Below are positions 25,943 to 35,264 of a stretch of DNA of 64,000 nt, piece after piece. The notes under the pieces were generated by a model, which did not search any database, was not told the origin of the DNA, and worked only from the letters and a program-made list of their open reading frames with translations. A program made the position numbers and the translations under genes. How positions within the stretch are numbered: the first letter of the stretch is position 1; the number at the start of each line of letters is the position of its first letter. Origin of the DNA: a sulfur-oxidizing endosymbiont of Gigantopelta aegis (lineage in GTDB: Bacteria; Pseudomonadota; Gammaproteobacteria; GRL18); assembly GCF_016097415.1 (NCBI RefSeq), contig NZ_JAEHGE010000001.1, positions 3,352,857 through 3,416,856 of the forward strand, read 5' to 3'.

Positions 25943-26338
25943 ATGAGTGATATCCCACAAGAATTAAAATATACAAAATCTCATGAATGGGTTCGTACTG
26001 AAGATGATGGCACATTAACTATTGGCATTACCGAACACGCACAGGGCTTGTTAGGTGATATGGTTTTTGTTGAACTGCCTGATATCGGTGATGAATTTGA
26101 AGCTGAGCAGGATTGTGCTGTGGTTGAATCAGTCAAAGCGGCATCGGATATTTATTGCCCTATCGAAGGCGAAGTGGTTGCAGTGAATGAAGAGCTAGAA
26201 GATTCACCTGAGCAAATCAATGTCAATTCTTATCATGAAGGTTGGTTGTTCCGTATTAGACCTTTTAATGAAAGTCATATCGATAATTTGATGGATCCGG
26301 ATGCTTATGCAGAACTGGTTGAGTCAGAAGAACACTAG
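25943..26338 (+). CDS. gcvH: Glycine cleavage system H protein
   Basis: GcvH is the lipoylated carrier that shuttles the aminomethyl group between GcvP, GcvT and the L protein. The 131-residue length is normal. The motif [20 protein letters not shown] contains the lipoyl-accepting Lys. The N-terminus [16 protein letters not shown] and middle [21 protein letters not shown] are typical. Good ribosome binding sequence (GAGAAAGG) precedes ATG 25943. Confidence 0.97.
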   Translation: MSDIPQELKYTKSHEWVRTEDDGTLTIGITEHAQGLLGDMVFVELPDIGDEFEAEQDCAVVESVKAASDIYCPIEGEVVAVNEELEDSPEQINVNSYHEGWLFRIRPFNESHIDNLMDPDAYAELVESEEH

Positions 26339-26382
26339 TTTTTAGAGATAGCTTTTAAGCAATAAATATTTGAGATAAAACG

Positions 26383-27798
26383 ATGCCATATATACCCCAT
26401 ACCCCCGACGAAGTGAAGCAAATGCTGGCGACAATTGGTGCGGATTCCATTAATGACTTATTTGATGAAATTCCTCAAGCATTGCGTACCGGCGATGATA
26501 CCGGACTGGATGCGGTCCCAAAGGGAAAGTCCGAAATGTTGGTGCAACGCTTGTTGTCAGAAAAAGCCATGTTAGACGGCACACCGTTGTGCTTTGCCGG
26601 AGGTGGGGCTTATGAACATCATATACCCGCCGCATTATGGGAAATTGCCACCCGGGGTGAATTTTATTCAGCCTACACACCCTATCAGGCCGAAGCCAGT
26701 CAGGGCACTTTACAAGTAGTGTATGAATTCCAAAGTATGATGGCCAGTTTGACAGCAATGGATGTCTCTAATGCCTCCTTATACGATGGCGCATCCGGTT
26801 TGGCCGAAGCGGTCTTAATGTCGGTGCGTGCTAATCGTAAGGCAAAGTCTAAACGTATCCTAATGCCTAAAAATGTGTCACCGGTATATCGTCAAGTGGT
26901 GGAAACCATTGTCAGCAATCAGGGCATTACCCTGGAATTAATTGATTTTGATAGCAGTACCGGCACTATTGATATGAGCAAATTAACAGCACAAAGCGAA
27001 CCTTTTGCTGCCCTAGTTATTCCTCAGCCAAACTATCTGGGACATCTTGAAGATGTACATACTTTGACCGACTGGGCGCATGAAAATGGTGGCCTGGTCA
27101 TTGCCCAAGTCAACCCAATCGCATTGGCTTTATTAGAAGCGCCGGGTAATTGGGGTGAGAAGGGCGCTGATATTGCCATTGGAGAAGCACAGCCTTTGGG
27201 CGTGCCCTTGGCATCAGGTGGCCCCTATATCGGCTTTATTACCTGTAAGCAAAAACTGGTACGTCAATTACCGGGTCGTATTGTGGGACGCACAGTAGAC
27301 TTGGATGGCAAGCCAGGTTTTTCTTTGACCCTGCAAGCCCGTGAGCAGCATATTCGTCGCTCCAAAGCGACTTCAAATATTTGTACTAACCAAGGTTTGA
27401 TGGCCACAGCAGCGACGCTCTATGTTGCTTTTCTTGGTACGGACGGCCTGCAAAAAGTGGCGGCTTCCTGCATCGCTAATACCCAGAGTTTGCTCACCCA
27501 AGTGGAAAAAATTAAGGGTGTGACTTTGCCCTTTAGTAGTAGTGTCTTCCATGAGTTTGTTATCTCTCTCGATGTGGATGTTGATAAGGTGCTGGAATAT
27601 CTGGCAGAAGAAGACATTGTCGGTGGTATTAATGTCTCGAAAGATTTTGCGGCTGATGCCGGTGCAGATAATTTATTACTGATTTGTGTGACTGAAACTA
27701 AAACTGCGGAAGAGTTAAGTCTTTTTGCTGAATCCTTAGCGCACGTGATGAACAGTCTCAGAGAGTTGGCTGCTATAGGGGGGAACAATAATGACTAA
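26383..27798 (+). CDS. gcvPA: Glycine dehydrogenase (decarboxylating) subunit 1
   Basis: GcvPA is the N-terminal half of split P protein, which with GcvPB decarboxylates glycine and loads the aminomethyl group on GcvH. The 471-residue protein begins [19 protein letters not shown]. It contains [32 protein letters not shown] and [11 protein letters not shown], all typical of the two-subunit type. The two-gene form differs from the fused GcvP of E. coli. Its 3' end overlaps gcvPB by 8 bases, which suggests translational coupling of the heterodimer. Confidence 0.96.
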   Translation: MPYIPHTPDEVKQMLATIGADSINDLFDEIPQALRTGDDTGLDAVPKGKSEMLVQRLLSEKAMLDGTPLCFAGGGAYEHHIPAALWEIATRGEFYSAYTPYQAEASQGTLQVVYEFQSMMASLTAMDVSNASLYDGASGLAEAVLMSVRANRKAKSKRILMPKNVSPVYRQVVETIVSNQGITLELIDFDSSTGTIDMSKLTAQSEPFAALVIPQPNYLGHLEDVHTLTDWAHENGGLVIAQVNPIALALLEAPGNWGEKGADIAIGEAQPLGVPLASGGPYIGFITCKQKLVRQLPGRIVGRTVDLDGKPGFSLTLQAREQHIRRSKATSNICTNQGLMATAATLYVAFLGTDGLQKVAASCIANTQSLLTQVEKIKGVTLPFSSSVFHEFVISLDVDVDKVLEYLAEEDIVGGINVSKDFAADAGADNLLLICVTETKTAEELSLFAESLAHVMNSLRELAAIGGNNND

Positions 27799-29284
27799 AC
27801 GTATCGTTGAACAGCAGGGCGAACCACTTATTTTTGAACGCTCTGATGAAAATCGTCGTAGTTCTTCACTGGCACCGAATGTTGATGTGGCTGAAATTTG
27901 TAAAAGCCTGCCTGCACATTTGCAAAGAAAGCAAAAACTACAACTGCCTCAAGTGGGTGAGTTGCAAGTCGTGCGTCACTATACGCGCTTATCACAAAAG
28001 AACTTCTCCATTGATACGCACTTCTATCCATTAGGCTCTTGTACCATGAAGTATAATCCTCGTGCCTGTAATACTCTGGCGCAATTGCCGGGTATTATTG
28101 GTCGTCATCCCATGGCACATCCTTCCCTGAGTCAGGGCATTATGAGCTGTATGTATGACTTGCAAAATATGCTGATGGAAGCCACCGGCATGAAGCAGGT
28201 TTCCCTGACCCCGATGGCGGGTGCGCAAGGTGAATTTGCCGGTGTCGCCATGATACGCGCCTATCATGATCATAATAAAGATACTGAACGCTGTGAAATT
28301 ATTGTGCCTGATGCGGCGCATGGCACTAATCCAGCCACAGCGGTCATGTGTGGTTACAAGGTGAGGGAAATTCCCACCAATGATCAGGGTGATATTGATA
28401 TTGCAGCATTGGAAAAAATCATTGGCCCACAAACAGCAGGTATCATGCTGACCAATCCTTCCACTTTGGGTGTTTTTGAACGAAAAATTAAGCTTATTGC
28501 CGACATGATCCACAAGGCCGGTGGCCTATTGTATTATGATGGTGCTAACTTAAATGCCATTTTAGGTAAGGTGAAGCCCGGTGATATGGGCTTTGATGTG
28601 ATTCACATGAATCTGCATAAAACCTTTTCTACACCGCATGGTGGTGGTGGTCCCGGTGCCGGTCCAGTAGGTGTTAGTGAGCGCTTACAACCTTTCTTAC
28701 CTGTACCAATGGTGGCTCATGATGATAAAAAAGGCTATTATTGGGTCACAGAAAAAGAATTGCCTCTGACCATTGGCCACCTTTCAGCCTGGATGGGGAA
28801 TATCGGTGTACTGTTACGTGCCTATATTTATGCCTTGTTATTAGGCCGTGATGGCATGGAGCGGGTTTCAGAATATGCGACTTTAAATGCTAACTATTTA
28901 TTAAAACGTCTTGCCGATGCAGGCTTTGAAATTGCCTTCCCTGAACGCCGGGCAAGTCATGAATTTATCTTGACATTACGCAAGGAAACCAAAGAATATG
29001 GTACCAATGCCATGGACTTTGCTAAGCGTTTATTAGATTATGGTTATCATGCGCCGACGACTTATTTTCCATTATTAGTACCAGAATGTTTCTTAATTGA
29101 ACCAACAGAAACAGAAAGTCGTGATGATTTGGATGCCTTTGTCGAAACGATGATAAAAATTAAAGCAGAGGCAATGGAATCGCCTAATTTGTTAAAAGAA
29201 GCTCCCTTTGAGCTACCTGTACGACGTTTAGATGATGTCAAAGCAGCCAGAGAGCTGGACTTAAACTTTTATTACCAAGAATAA
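27791..29284 (+). CDS. gcvPB: Glycine dehydrogenase (decarboxylating) subunit 2
   Basis: This is the C-terminal, PLP-binding half of the split P protein. In the 497-residue sequence, the PLP lysine lies in [22 protein letters not shown], and [14 protein letters not shown] and [19 protein letters not shown] are hallmark motifs. It is the last gene of the riboswitch-controlled operon. A palindromic repeat at 29295 follows 11 bases after the stop and may end transcription. Confidence 0.96.
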   Translation: MTKRIVEQQGEPLIFERSDENRRSSSLAPNVDVAEICKSLPAHLQRKQKLQLPQVGELQVVRHYTRLSQKNFSIDTHFYPLGSCTMKYNPRACNTLAQLPGIIGRHPMAHPSLSQGIMSCMYDLQNMLMEATGMKQVSLTPMAGAQGEFAGVAMIRAYHDHNKDTERCEIIVPDAAHGTNPATAVMCGYKVREIPTNDQGDIDIAALEKIIGPQTAGIMLTNPSTLGVFERKIKLIADMIHKAGGLLYYDGANLNAILGKVKPGDMGFDVIHMNLHKTFSTPHGGGGPGAGPVGVSERLQPFLPVPMVAHDDKKGYYWVTEKELPLTIGHLSAWMGNIGVLLRAYIYALLLGRDGMERVSEYATLNANYLLKRLADAGFEIAFPERRASHEFILTLRKETKEYGTNAMDFAKRLLDYGYHAPTTYFPLLVPECFLIEPTETESRDDLDAFVETMIKIKAEAMESPNLLKEAPFELPVRRLDDVKAARELDLNFYYQE

Positions 29285-29294
29285 TTAAGTGACC

Positions 29295-29385
29295 GTAGGG
29301 TGGGCACGCTTTTTGTGCCCACGCTGAAAGAGTGCATACAAGGTATGGCGTCTGCGTGGGCAGATAAAGCCATGCCCACCCTACT
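29295..29385. repeat. Intergenic palindrome, GTAGGGTGGGC family
   Basis: An inverted repeat of about 90 bp runs from GTAGGGTGGGCACGCTTTTT to GCCATGCCCACCCTAC, with inner GTGCCCACGCTGA and GCGTGGGCAGATAAAGC. It is near-identical to the copy at 36275. It lies between gcvPB and dgkA and is a plausible terminator-like hairpin. Confidence 0.9.
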
Positions 29386-29419
29386 GTTTTATATTGTTAA
29401 AAATTAGGTATCGACCAAA

Positions 29420-29782
29420 ATGAAACCAGGTAAAACCGGGATTGCTCGCATCATTGATGCGGGTGGCTATTCAATGCAGGGATTTGCAGCAGCGTTTAAA
29501 CATGAAGCGGCATTTCGTGAAGAATTATTTCTTTGCATTGTGTTATTACCCCTAGCAATCTGGCTGGGTGATAGTGGCCTAGAATCAGCGCTAATGATTG
29601 CGAGTTTGTTCATTGTCTTAATTGTTGAAATTTTAAATTCAGCCATTGAAGCCGTAGTGGATCGGGTTGGCTCAGAAATGCATGAACTCTCTGGCCGCGC
29701 CAAAGACATGGGCTCGGCAGCGGTCTTTTTAGCCCTAAGCAATGTCGTTGTTGTTTGGGGACTGATTTTATTTTTTAATTGA
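29420..29782 (+). CDS. dgkA: Diacylglycerol kinase
   Basis: DgkA is an inner-membrane enzyme that phosphorylates diacylglycerol for lipid recycling. The 120-residue protein has three hydrophobic helices. The signature IEILNSAIEAVVDRVGSEMHELSGRAKDMGSAAVF carries the catalytic Glu and metal-binding residues. The N-terminal amphipathic segment GYSMQGFAAAFKHEAAFREELFL is typical. PfkB kinase gene follows after 37 bases. Confidence 0.96.
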   Translation: MKPGKTGIARIIDAGGYSMQGFAAAFKHEAAFREELFLCIVLLPLAIWLGDSGLESALMIASLFIVLIVEILNSAIEAVVDRVGSEMHELSGRAKDMGSAAVFLALSNVVVVWGLILFFN

Positions 29783-29819
29783 TATATTGTAACTATTTAA
29801 TAAGTTTATAAGGAATTTT

Positions 29820-30752
29820 ATGACAGCTCTAATTTGTGGCTCGTATGCATTTGATCATATTATGGTTTTCCCCGATCGTTTTAAAAATCATATTTTACCA
29901 GACAAAATTCACATGCTCAATGTGTCTTTTTTAGTGCCGGATATGCGTCGTGAATTTGGTGGCTGTGCGGGGAACATTGCTTATACACTTAATTTACTCG
30001 GTGGTGATGTGACACCGATGGCCACTATCGGTTCTGACTTCGCCCCCTATGCTGCCTGGATGGATAAGTGCGGTATCACGCGTGAATATGTGACTGAAAT
30101 CGAAACCAGTTATACGGGGCAGGCTTTTATTACCACCGATCAGGATGATAACCAGATCACTGCTTTTCATCCTGGTGCAATGAGTGATTCACACAACAAC
30201 AAAGTCACTGATGCCAAGGGAGTAAGCATCGGTATTGTTTCTCCGGATGGCCGTGATGGCATGATTGAACATGCGCGTCAGTTTAAAGAAGCTGGCATTC
30301 CTTTTATTTTCGATCCCGGTCAGGGCATGCCAATGTTTGGTGAAGATGATCTTAAGCTGTTTTTAGAGCAGGCAACCTGGCTGACGGTCAATGATTATGA
30401 AATGCAAATGTTTTTAGACAAAACCGGTATGTCACCTGCAGAAGTGGCAGCTCAGGTTGAAGCATTGATAATTACTCGTGGTGGGGAAGGTGCTGAAATC
30501 GTCACTAAAGATAAGAATATAATGATTCCTGTCGTTATCGCTAAGGAAATTAAGGATCCGACGGGTTGTGGTGATGCTTTTCGCAGTGGTCTTTTATATG
30601 GTTTGATGAATGATTTAGACTGGGAAATAACCGGGCGTATCGCTAGTTTATTAGGTTCAATTAAAATTGAACAGCATGGCACACAGAATCATAATTTTAC
30701 CATGGATGAATTTAAAACACGTTTTCAGTCTGAGTTTAATATGAATTTTTAA
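29820..30752 (+). CDS. PfkB-family kinase, probably adenosine kinase-like
   Basis: This 310-residue ribokinase-fold protein has the N-terminal substrate motif FGGCAGNIAYTLNLLGGDV and the C-terminal PfkB signature DPTGCGDAFRSGLLYG with its catalytic Asp. Proteins with the start ALICGSYAFDHIMVFPDRFKNHILPDKIHMLNVSF are usually annotated as carbohydrate or adenosine kinases. Substrate cannot be decided from sequence alone, although adenosine salvage is the likeliest. A Rho-independent terminator follows about 80 bases downstream. Confidence 0.85.
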   Translation: MTALICGSYAFDHIMVFPDRFKNHILPDKIHMLNVSFLVPDMRREFGGCAGNIAYTLNLLGGDVTPMATIGSDFAPYAAWMDKCGITREYVTEIETSYTGQAFITTDQDDNQITAFHPGAMSDSHNNKVTDAKGVSIGIVSPDGRDGMIEHARQFKEAGIPFIFDPGQGMPMFGEDDLKLFLEQATWLTVNDYEMQMFLDKTGMSPAEVAAQVEALIITRGGEGAEIVTKDKNIMIPVVIAKEIKDPTGCGDAFRSGLLYGLMNDLDWEITGRIASLLGSIKIEQHGTQNHNFTMDEFKTRFQSEFNMNF

Positions 30753-30833
30753 GTGTTGCCAGGGGTTAATCCGTTAATAAAAGGCTTTCTTTTTCTTGAT
30801 ATGCTTCATGAATTTTCTTTGAAAGAATACTGG

Positions 30834-30862
30834 AAAACCCGAATTTATTTCGGGTTTTTTAG
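30834..30862 (+). terminator. Rho-independent terminator after the PfkB kinase gene
   Basis: The stem AAACCCG / CGGGTTT encloses a 9-base loop and is followed directly by a T-run ending at 30860. Confidence 0.88.
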
Positions 30863-31150
30863 TATTTCATTTTGTATTTTTATTGCTATAACGCTTTATA
30901 TATAGCACATAATTCAATCACTCTCTTTTTGTAACGCTTTATTTATGACTTTGGTTTTTTGTGATAAAAATCAATAAAAACTGCCTTTTATATTAAAAAT
31001 GTCATACCTGTACTACAAAACTAAAATTAAAATAGCAATTTTTTATTTTTCGTATTGCATAAATAAATTGATAAGCGTATAAATAAAAATTACTAAGCAG
31101 TTGTGTGCTTTGATGTAGTGATGTTATTTGTTGTAGTGAAAGAGTGTAGT

Positions 31151-31183
31151 AAATGACGAGGACGTCATTTAATTGCTGCAATT
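31151..31183 (+). promoter_or_regulatory. Two adjacent palindromes in the cold-shock gene leader
   Basis: AAATGACGAGGACGTCATTT (31151-31170) forms an 8-bp stem with a 4-base loop. AATTGCTGCAATT (31171-31183) follows at once. They lie 54-86 bases upstream of the start codon, in the part of cold-shock mRNAs that often folds in a temperature-dependent way. Confidence 0.55.
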
Positions 31184-31236
31184 ATTACAGTCGTTAAAAT
31201 TAAATACGGTTATTTTTATTTGTAAGGGATCTAAAA

Positions 31237-31458
31237 ATGGAAAAACGTGAAGTAGGAACAGTTAAATGGTTCAATAATGCCAAAGGCTTTGGTTTTATTG
31301 TGCTCGAAGAACATGAGGATATCTTTGTTCATTTTCGCTCGATTCGTGGTGAGGGCTATCGCACTCTGAAACAGGGTTCAGATGTTGAGTTTAGTCTGAC
31401 CACTGGACAAAAAGGCCTACAGGCTGAAGATGTTATTTCTTTGACTGAGTCGCACTAA
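31237..31458 (+). CDS. Cold-shock domain protein (CspA family)
   Basis: This 73-residue single cold-shock domain protein binds single-stranded RNA and DNA. RNP1 reads NAKGFGFIV and RNP2 reads DIFVHFRSI, with an Arg replacing the usual Ser of VHFSAI. The start GTVKWFNNAKGFGFI is canonical. A strong ribosome binding site (TAAGGGAT) and a long AT-rich leader precede it, as in cold-inducible csp genes; actual cold induction is not shown. Confidence 0.95.
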   Translation: MEKREVGTVKWFNNAKGFGFIVLEEHEDIFVHFRSIRGEGYRTLKQGSDVEFSLTTGQKGLQAEDVISLTESH

Positions 31459-31491
31459 ATCCAAAGTAATTTAGCTGTTGGTTGAGCATTT

Positions 31492-31633
31492 GGGACAGAT
31501 CAAATAAGCTATTTATCTTTATTGGTAGGATGTGGTGAGTGCAACGAACCGCATCAAAAACGTCTATTCAAAGCAATTGATGCGGTTCGTTCCTCACCAC
31601 ATCCTACATCTGAAGTGTAAAGCAGGTTGAGCG
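31492..31633. mobile_element. MITE-like unit with TAGGATG palindrome core, copy at 31.5 kb
   Basis: The core palindrome (31524-31608, TAGGATGTGGTGAG to CTCACCACATCCTA) is embedded in conserved arms: GGGACAGATCAAATAAGC on the left and GAAGTGTAAAGCAGGTTGA on the right. The same arms flank the copy at 40447-40596, and the left-type arm also flanks the one at 63272-63422. The outer ends resemble each other as inverted repeats (GGGACAGATCAA against GGGATCGATCAA). It occupies the gap between the csp gene and rlmI. The remaining 31459-31781 holds nothing else recognisable. Confidence 0.7.
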
Positions 31634-31781
31634 TTCTCAGCCTTTTTATCAGAGCTTATTATTTTTTCGTTATTTGAATGCGAGCTCTGATTTCTAAAAT
31701 TTTCAGTCTAGAACCTAAGCTAGCAGTCATATCTGTGCTATCATTAGCCTTTTGAAATTCCCGCCTAAAAGAGCTGATTAT

Positions 31782-32978
31782 ATGAGCAATGAACTCGCTT
31801 CCGTTTACCTGAAAAAAGGTCAGGATCGTCGATTAAACCAAGGCCATCTCTGGGTCTATAGCAATGAAATCGATACCCAGAAAACCTCTCTAAAAAGCTT
31901 TACTGCCGGTGAACAAGTGATTGTTCATAGTCAAACAGGCAAGCCTTTAGGCATTGCTTATATTAATCCCCACTCCTTGATCAGTGCGCGTTTTATCAGT
32001 CGAAATACCTCGGTATTGCTGGATCGCTCTTTGTTTGTGCACCGTATTAAAATAGCCCTGTCTTTACGAGAGCGCTTATTTGCTAAGCCCTATTATCGGC
32101 TAATCTTTGGCGAAAGTGATTTACTGCCCGGTGTGGTGGTGGATCGTTTCAATGATATTCTGGTCGTGCAGATCACTACAGCCGGTGTGGAGCAACAACG
32201 AGAAGCATTAATTGAAGCGCTGGAAAAAGTGCTCAAGCCGAGAGTTATTTTGCTGCGCAATGATGTCAAAATGCGTGAGCTAGAAGGCCTAGAACTTTAT
32301 AATGAAGTGATTGTAGGCAATTTGTCCGGCCTAACAACCATTGAAGAAAATGACACCCTATTTCAAGTAGATATACAAAAAGGCCAAAAAACCGGCTGGT
32401 TTTATGATCATCGTATGAACCGCGCCCGGGTACAGCAATATGCGCAGGGTAAGCGAGTCTTGGACTTATTTTCTTATGTCGGAGCCTGGGGACTTGCTGC
32501 TGCCAAAGCCGGTGCCAGTGAAGTATTTTGTGTTGATGCCTCAGAACAAGCCTTGGATTGGTTAGATGCCAGTGCGGCCATGAATGATTTTAATAATATT
32601 ACCAGTATTCAGGGCAATGTCTTTGATGTCTTGAAACACCTGCGCAATGAAAGAGAAAAATTTGATATCGTCATTGTTGATCCCCCGGCCTTTATTAAAC
32701 GCAAAAAAGATTATAAAGAAGGTTTAAATGCCTATCGCCGGGTGAATCAGATGGCGATGCAACTTTGTACCCGTGATGCCATACTGGTTAGCGCTTCATG
32801 CTCCCATCACTTGCCTGCAGAAACACTGGTGCAACAAATTCAGGGTGCTGCGCGTCATTTAGATCGCTTTGCGCAGATTTTAGAGCAGGGACATCAAAGC
32901 CCCGATCATCCTATTCACCCTGCATTACCTGAAACGGCCTATATTAAATCCTTTCTATCCAGAGTGACGCCCACCTAA
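31782..32978 (+). CDS. RlmI-like 23S rRNA (cytosine) methyltransferase
   Basis: This is a class I SAM-dependent methyltransferase of about 398 residues. The N-terminal PUA-like domain (VYLKKGQDRRLNQGHLWVYSNEI) precedes a Rossmann methylase domain. That domain has VLDLFSYVGAWGLAAAKAGASEVFCVDAS as the SAM motif, FDIVIVDPPAFIKRKK as motif IV and the catalytic Cys in SASCSHHL. This layout matches RlmI (YccW), which methylates C1962 of 23S rRNA; the family has close relatives, so the target is inferred. An in-frame ATG at 31752 adds 10 residues before MSNELASVYL; 31782 is preferred because similarity begins there. The stop shares one base with the lgt start (TAATG). Confidence 0.88.
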   Translation: MSNELASVYLKKGQDRRLNQGHLWVYSNEIDTQKTSLKSFTAGEQVIVHSQTGKPLGIAYINPHSLISARFISRNTSVLLDRSLFVHRIKIALSLRERLFAKPYYRLIFGESDLLPGVVVDRFNDILVVQITTAGVEQQREALIEALEKVLKPRVILLRNDVKMRELEGLELYNEVIVGNLSGLTTIEENDTLFQVDIQKGQKTGWFYDHRMNRARVQQYAQGKRVLDLFSYVGAWGLAAAKAGASEVFCVDASEQALDWLDASAAMNDFNNITSIQGNVFDVLKHLRNEREKFDIVIVDPPAFIKRKKDYKEGLNAYRRVNQMAMQLCTRDAILVSASCSHHLPAETLVQQIQGAARHLDRFAQILEQGHQSPDHPIHPALPETAYIKSFLSRVTPT

Positions 32979-33778
32979 TGATTGCTTATCCAGAAATTGA
33001 TCCGGTTGCTTTAGCTGTCGGGCCATTAAAAATTCATTGGTATGGTATTACCTATTTGGTGGCCTTTGCCGGCTTTTGGTTGTTTGCCCGTCTCAAAAGC
33101 AAGCAAAAGCACGTTAACTGGACTTATGTGCAAATTGACGACTTGTTATTTTATGGCGCTTTAGGTGTGGTGCTCGGTGGGCGTATTGGTTATACCCTAT
33201 TTTATAATTGGGACTATTTTATTCATGATCCACTGATTTTATTTCAGGTACAAAAAGGTGGAATGTCATTCCACGGTGGCTTGTTAGGCGTTTTGGCTGC
33301 CATGTGGTTGTTTGCTCGCAAAAATAACAAAACTTTTTTTACGGTAACGGATTTCATTGCAGTCATGGTGCCCTTTGGCTTGGCTGCAGGACGTATTGGC
33401 AACTTTATTAATGCCGAATTATGGGGCAGACCCACTGATCTGCCCTGGGCGATGATATTCCCAACCGACCCTTTAGGCTTGCCTCGTCATCCCTCAATGT
33501 TGTATGAATTCTTTTTAGAAGGGATTTTATTATTTATTATTCTCTGGTTTTATTCCGCTAAGCCAAGGCCGCGCAGGGCTGTATCGGGTTTATTCTTAGT
33601 GCTTTATAGTCTATTTCGTTCTCTGGTAGAATTTGTCCGCCAGCCTGATGCACACATGGGTGATAAAGGCTTTATTGCCCAGGAATGGCTGACCATGGGT
33701 ATGATTTTATCGTTCCCGATGTTGTTATTAGGCCTGTATTTAATCTGGTCTGCTTATAGAGGGGAGAAAAATGCATAA
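32978..33778 (+). CDS. lgt: Prolipoprotein diacylglyceryl transferase
   Basis: Lgt is an inner-membrane enzyme that attaches diacylglycerol to the lipobox Cys of lipoproteins. The 266-residue product has seven hydrophobic helices and the signature GRIGNFINAELWGRPTDLPWA, preceded by the conserved FHGGLLG (His-Gly-Gly). The start IDPVALAVGPLKIHWYGITY is typical. It overlaps both its neighbours slightly: rlmI-like by 1 base and the DsrE-like gene by 8 bases, so the three genes form one unit. Confidence 0.96.
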   Translation: MIAYPEIDPVALAVGPLKIHWYGITYLVAFAGFWLFARLKSKQKHVNWTYVQIDDLLFYGALGVVLGGRIGYTLFYNWDYFIHDPLILFQVQKGGMSFHGGLLGVLAAMWLFARKNNKTFFTVTDFIAVMVPFGLAAGRIGNFINAELWGRPTDLPWAMIFPTDPLGLPRHPSMLYEFFLEGILLFIILWFYSAKPRPRRAVSGLFLVLYSLFRSLVEFVRQPDAHMGDKGFIAQEWLTMGMILSFPMLLLGLYLIWSAYRGEKNA

Positions 33779-34235
33779 AAAAATGGCGATTATTGCCACT
33801 AAAGGTACTTTGGATTGGGCTTATCCGCCCTTTATTCTCAGTTCAACAGCAGCGGCTCTCGGCTATGATGTAGAAATATTTTTCACCTTTTATGGTTTAA
33901 AATTATTACAAAAGAATTTAGATTTAGAGGTTTCGTCATTAGGTAACCCCGGTATGCCGATGCCATTTCCTTTGCCGGTTTTAGTACAGGCCTTGCCGGG
34001 CATGCAGCATTTTATGACCAGTATGATGAAGAAAAAAATGGAGGATAAGGGCGTCGCACCATTGGATGAATTACGACAACTTTGTCTAGAGGCAGATGTT
34101 AAATTTATTGCTTGTCAGATGACTGTAGATTTATTTGAAATGGATATTAATACGTTTATTGATGAGGCATCTTACGCCGGGGCGGCAGCATTTTTTAGCT
34201 TTGCGGGGGATTCGGATATAGCGCTTTATATCTAA
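33771..34235 (+). CDS. DsrE/DsrF/DrsH-like protein (DsrE2-type), copy 1
   Basis: This 154-residue protein has the DsrE2-type pattern KMAIIATKGTLDWAYPPFILSSTAAALGYDVEIFFTFYGL. A conserved Cys sits in KFIACQMTVDLF around residue 123. Family members occur with rhodanese and TusA genes in sulfur oxidisers and are thought to carry persulfide on that cysteine; no such partner is next to it here. It overlaps the lgt 3' end by 8 bases. A close paralogue lies convergently at 34309-34836. The C-terminus is very hydrophobic (AGAAAFFSFAGDSDIALYI). Confidence 0.85.
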   Translation: MHKKMAIIATKGTLDWAYPPFILSSTAAALGYDVEIFFTFYGLKLLQKNLDLEVSSLGNPGMPMPFPLPVLVQALPGMQHFMTSMMKKKMEDKGVAPLDELRQLCLEADVKFIACQMTVDLFEMDINTFIDEASYAGAAAFFSFAGDSDIALYI

Positions 34236-34255
34236 TGGATTAAAACTTGAATCTA

Positions 34256-34290
34256 TTGTCAAAAATGAGATGAACACTCATTTTTGGCAA
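34256..34290. terminator. Bidirectional terminator between convergent DsrE-like genes
   Basis: A 14-bp stem, TTGTCAAAAATGAG paired with CTCATTTTTGGCAA, encloses a 7-base loop and contains A- and T-runs, so it can serve both directions. Confidence 0.75.
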
Positions 34291-34308
34291 TGTCATTTGG
34301 AGCTTTAC

Positions 34309-34836
34309 TTACATGTACAAAGATTGAGTACAAGTTGAATCGTTAGACTCTTCGAAGTAACTCGCTGCACCAACAAACTCAATACCGTCAATGAAATCAG
34401 CCTGATCAAAGCCAAACAAATCCACTGTCATCTGACAAGCAAGGAATTTAACTTCTGCTTCCTGACATAAATCACGTAACTCTTCTAATGGTGCTACACC
34501 AGTGTTCTTGATGGTTTTCTTCATCATTGTCGTGGCAAAAGTCTCAATGCCAGGAATCTGCCATACGATGTTAGGTATTTTAGGTGCCCAGTCGATGCTT
34601 CTGAACCAGCTTGGTCCCATAGGCATTTTCATTGGCATATCAGGGTTACCAATAGGAGAGACTTTTAATGAACTGGTGTCTTTTAATAAGAGTCTCAGAC
34701 CATAAAAGGTAAAAAAGATTGAGACATCTTTACCTAGCGCTGCTGCAGTACTGGCTAGAATGAAAGGAGGATAACCCCAGTCCAATGTACCTTTAGTTGC
34801 GATAATGGTTAATTTGGTATTCGAATTTTTTGACAT
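34309..34836 (-). CDS. DsrE/DsrF/DrsH-like protein (DsrE2-type), copy 2
   Basis: This 175-residue paralogue of the protein at 33771-34235 shares TIIATKGTLDWGYPPFILASTAAALGKDVSIFFTFYGL, GVAPLEELRDLC and the Cys-containing KFLACQMTVDLF. A longer middle loop (PMKMPMGPSWFRSIDWAPKIPN) distinguishes the two. A GGAG ribosome binding site precedes ATG 34836. Persulfide handling is inferred from the family. As a separate single-gene transcript on the opposite strand, it may be regulated differently from copy 1. Confidence 0.85.
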   Translation of the reverse strand: MSKNSNTKLTIIATKGTLDWGYPPFILASTAAALGKDVSIFFTFYGLRLLLKDTSSLKVSPIGNPDMPMKMPMGPSWFRSIDWAPKIPNIVWQIPGIETFATTMMKKTIKNTGVAPLEELRDLCQEAEVKFLACQMTVDLFGFDQADFIDGIEFVGAASYFEESNDSTCTQSLYM

Positions 34837-35264
34837 CTATATATCTCCAAGGGCAATAAGTATCATATTATAATAAAATAAATCTATAAGTTTCTTATAG
34901 TGGAATACCCCAGTCTACCATTGTTCAAACTCTGTAGCAAAAAAATGGCTTTTTTCATGTATTTTAATTGTTTTTTTCAATAATTTATTCTACGTAAAAT
35001 CTGTTATTTAGTGTTTTCCTGGACTACAATTTATTTGTAACGTGAGGATAGCGTGTGATGGCCAAGAAGTGCGTATGAATGGGATTATTCAAAAGCCCAT
35101 AAAAAAAGAAAAAATAGCCAATATTATGAACATTCTCTTCCCTCAAGCGTAATTTTTCACTATTTTAAGGCAAATAACTGCTTTTCTCTGATCTTCGTCA
35201 ATTCACTTTGCGACTAATTATATTTTAATAACAGTCAGAAAGCGGATTTAAGAGAAAAGACAAT
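34837..35264. promoter_or_regulatory. 428-bp divergent intergenic region
   Basis: This AT-rich region lies between the minus-strand DsrE-like gene and the plus-strand dioxygenase gene and should hold both promoters. No gene, repeat or clear operator was recognised. Confidence 0.4.

Larger units (their letters stand above)
30753..31236. promoter_or_regulatory. 484-bp AT-rich region: terminator then cold-shock leader
   Basis: This gene-free stretch holds a terminator at 30834-30862 and the long, very AT-rich leader of the downstream cold-shock gene, including two palindromes at 31151-31183. No open frame of interest was seen. Confidence 0.6.
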
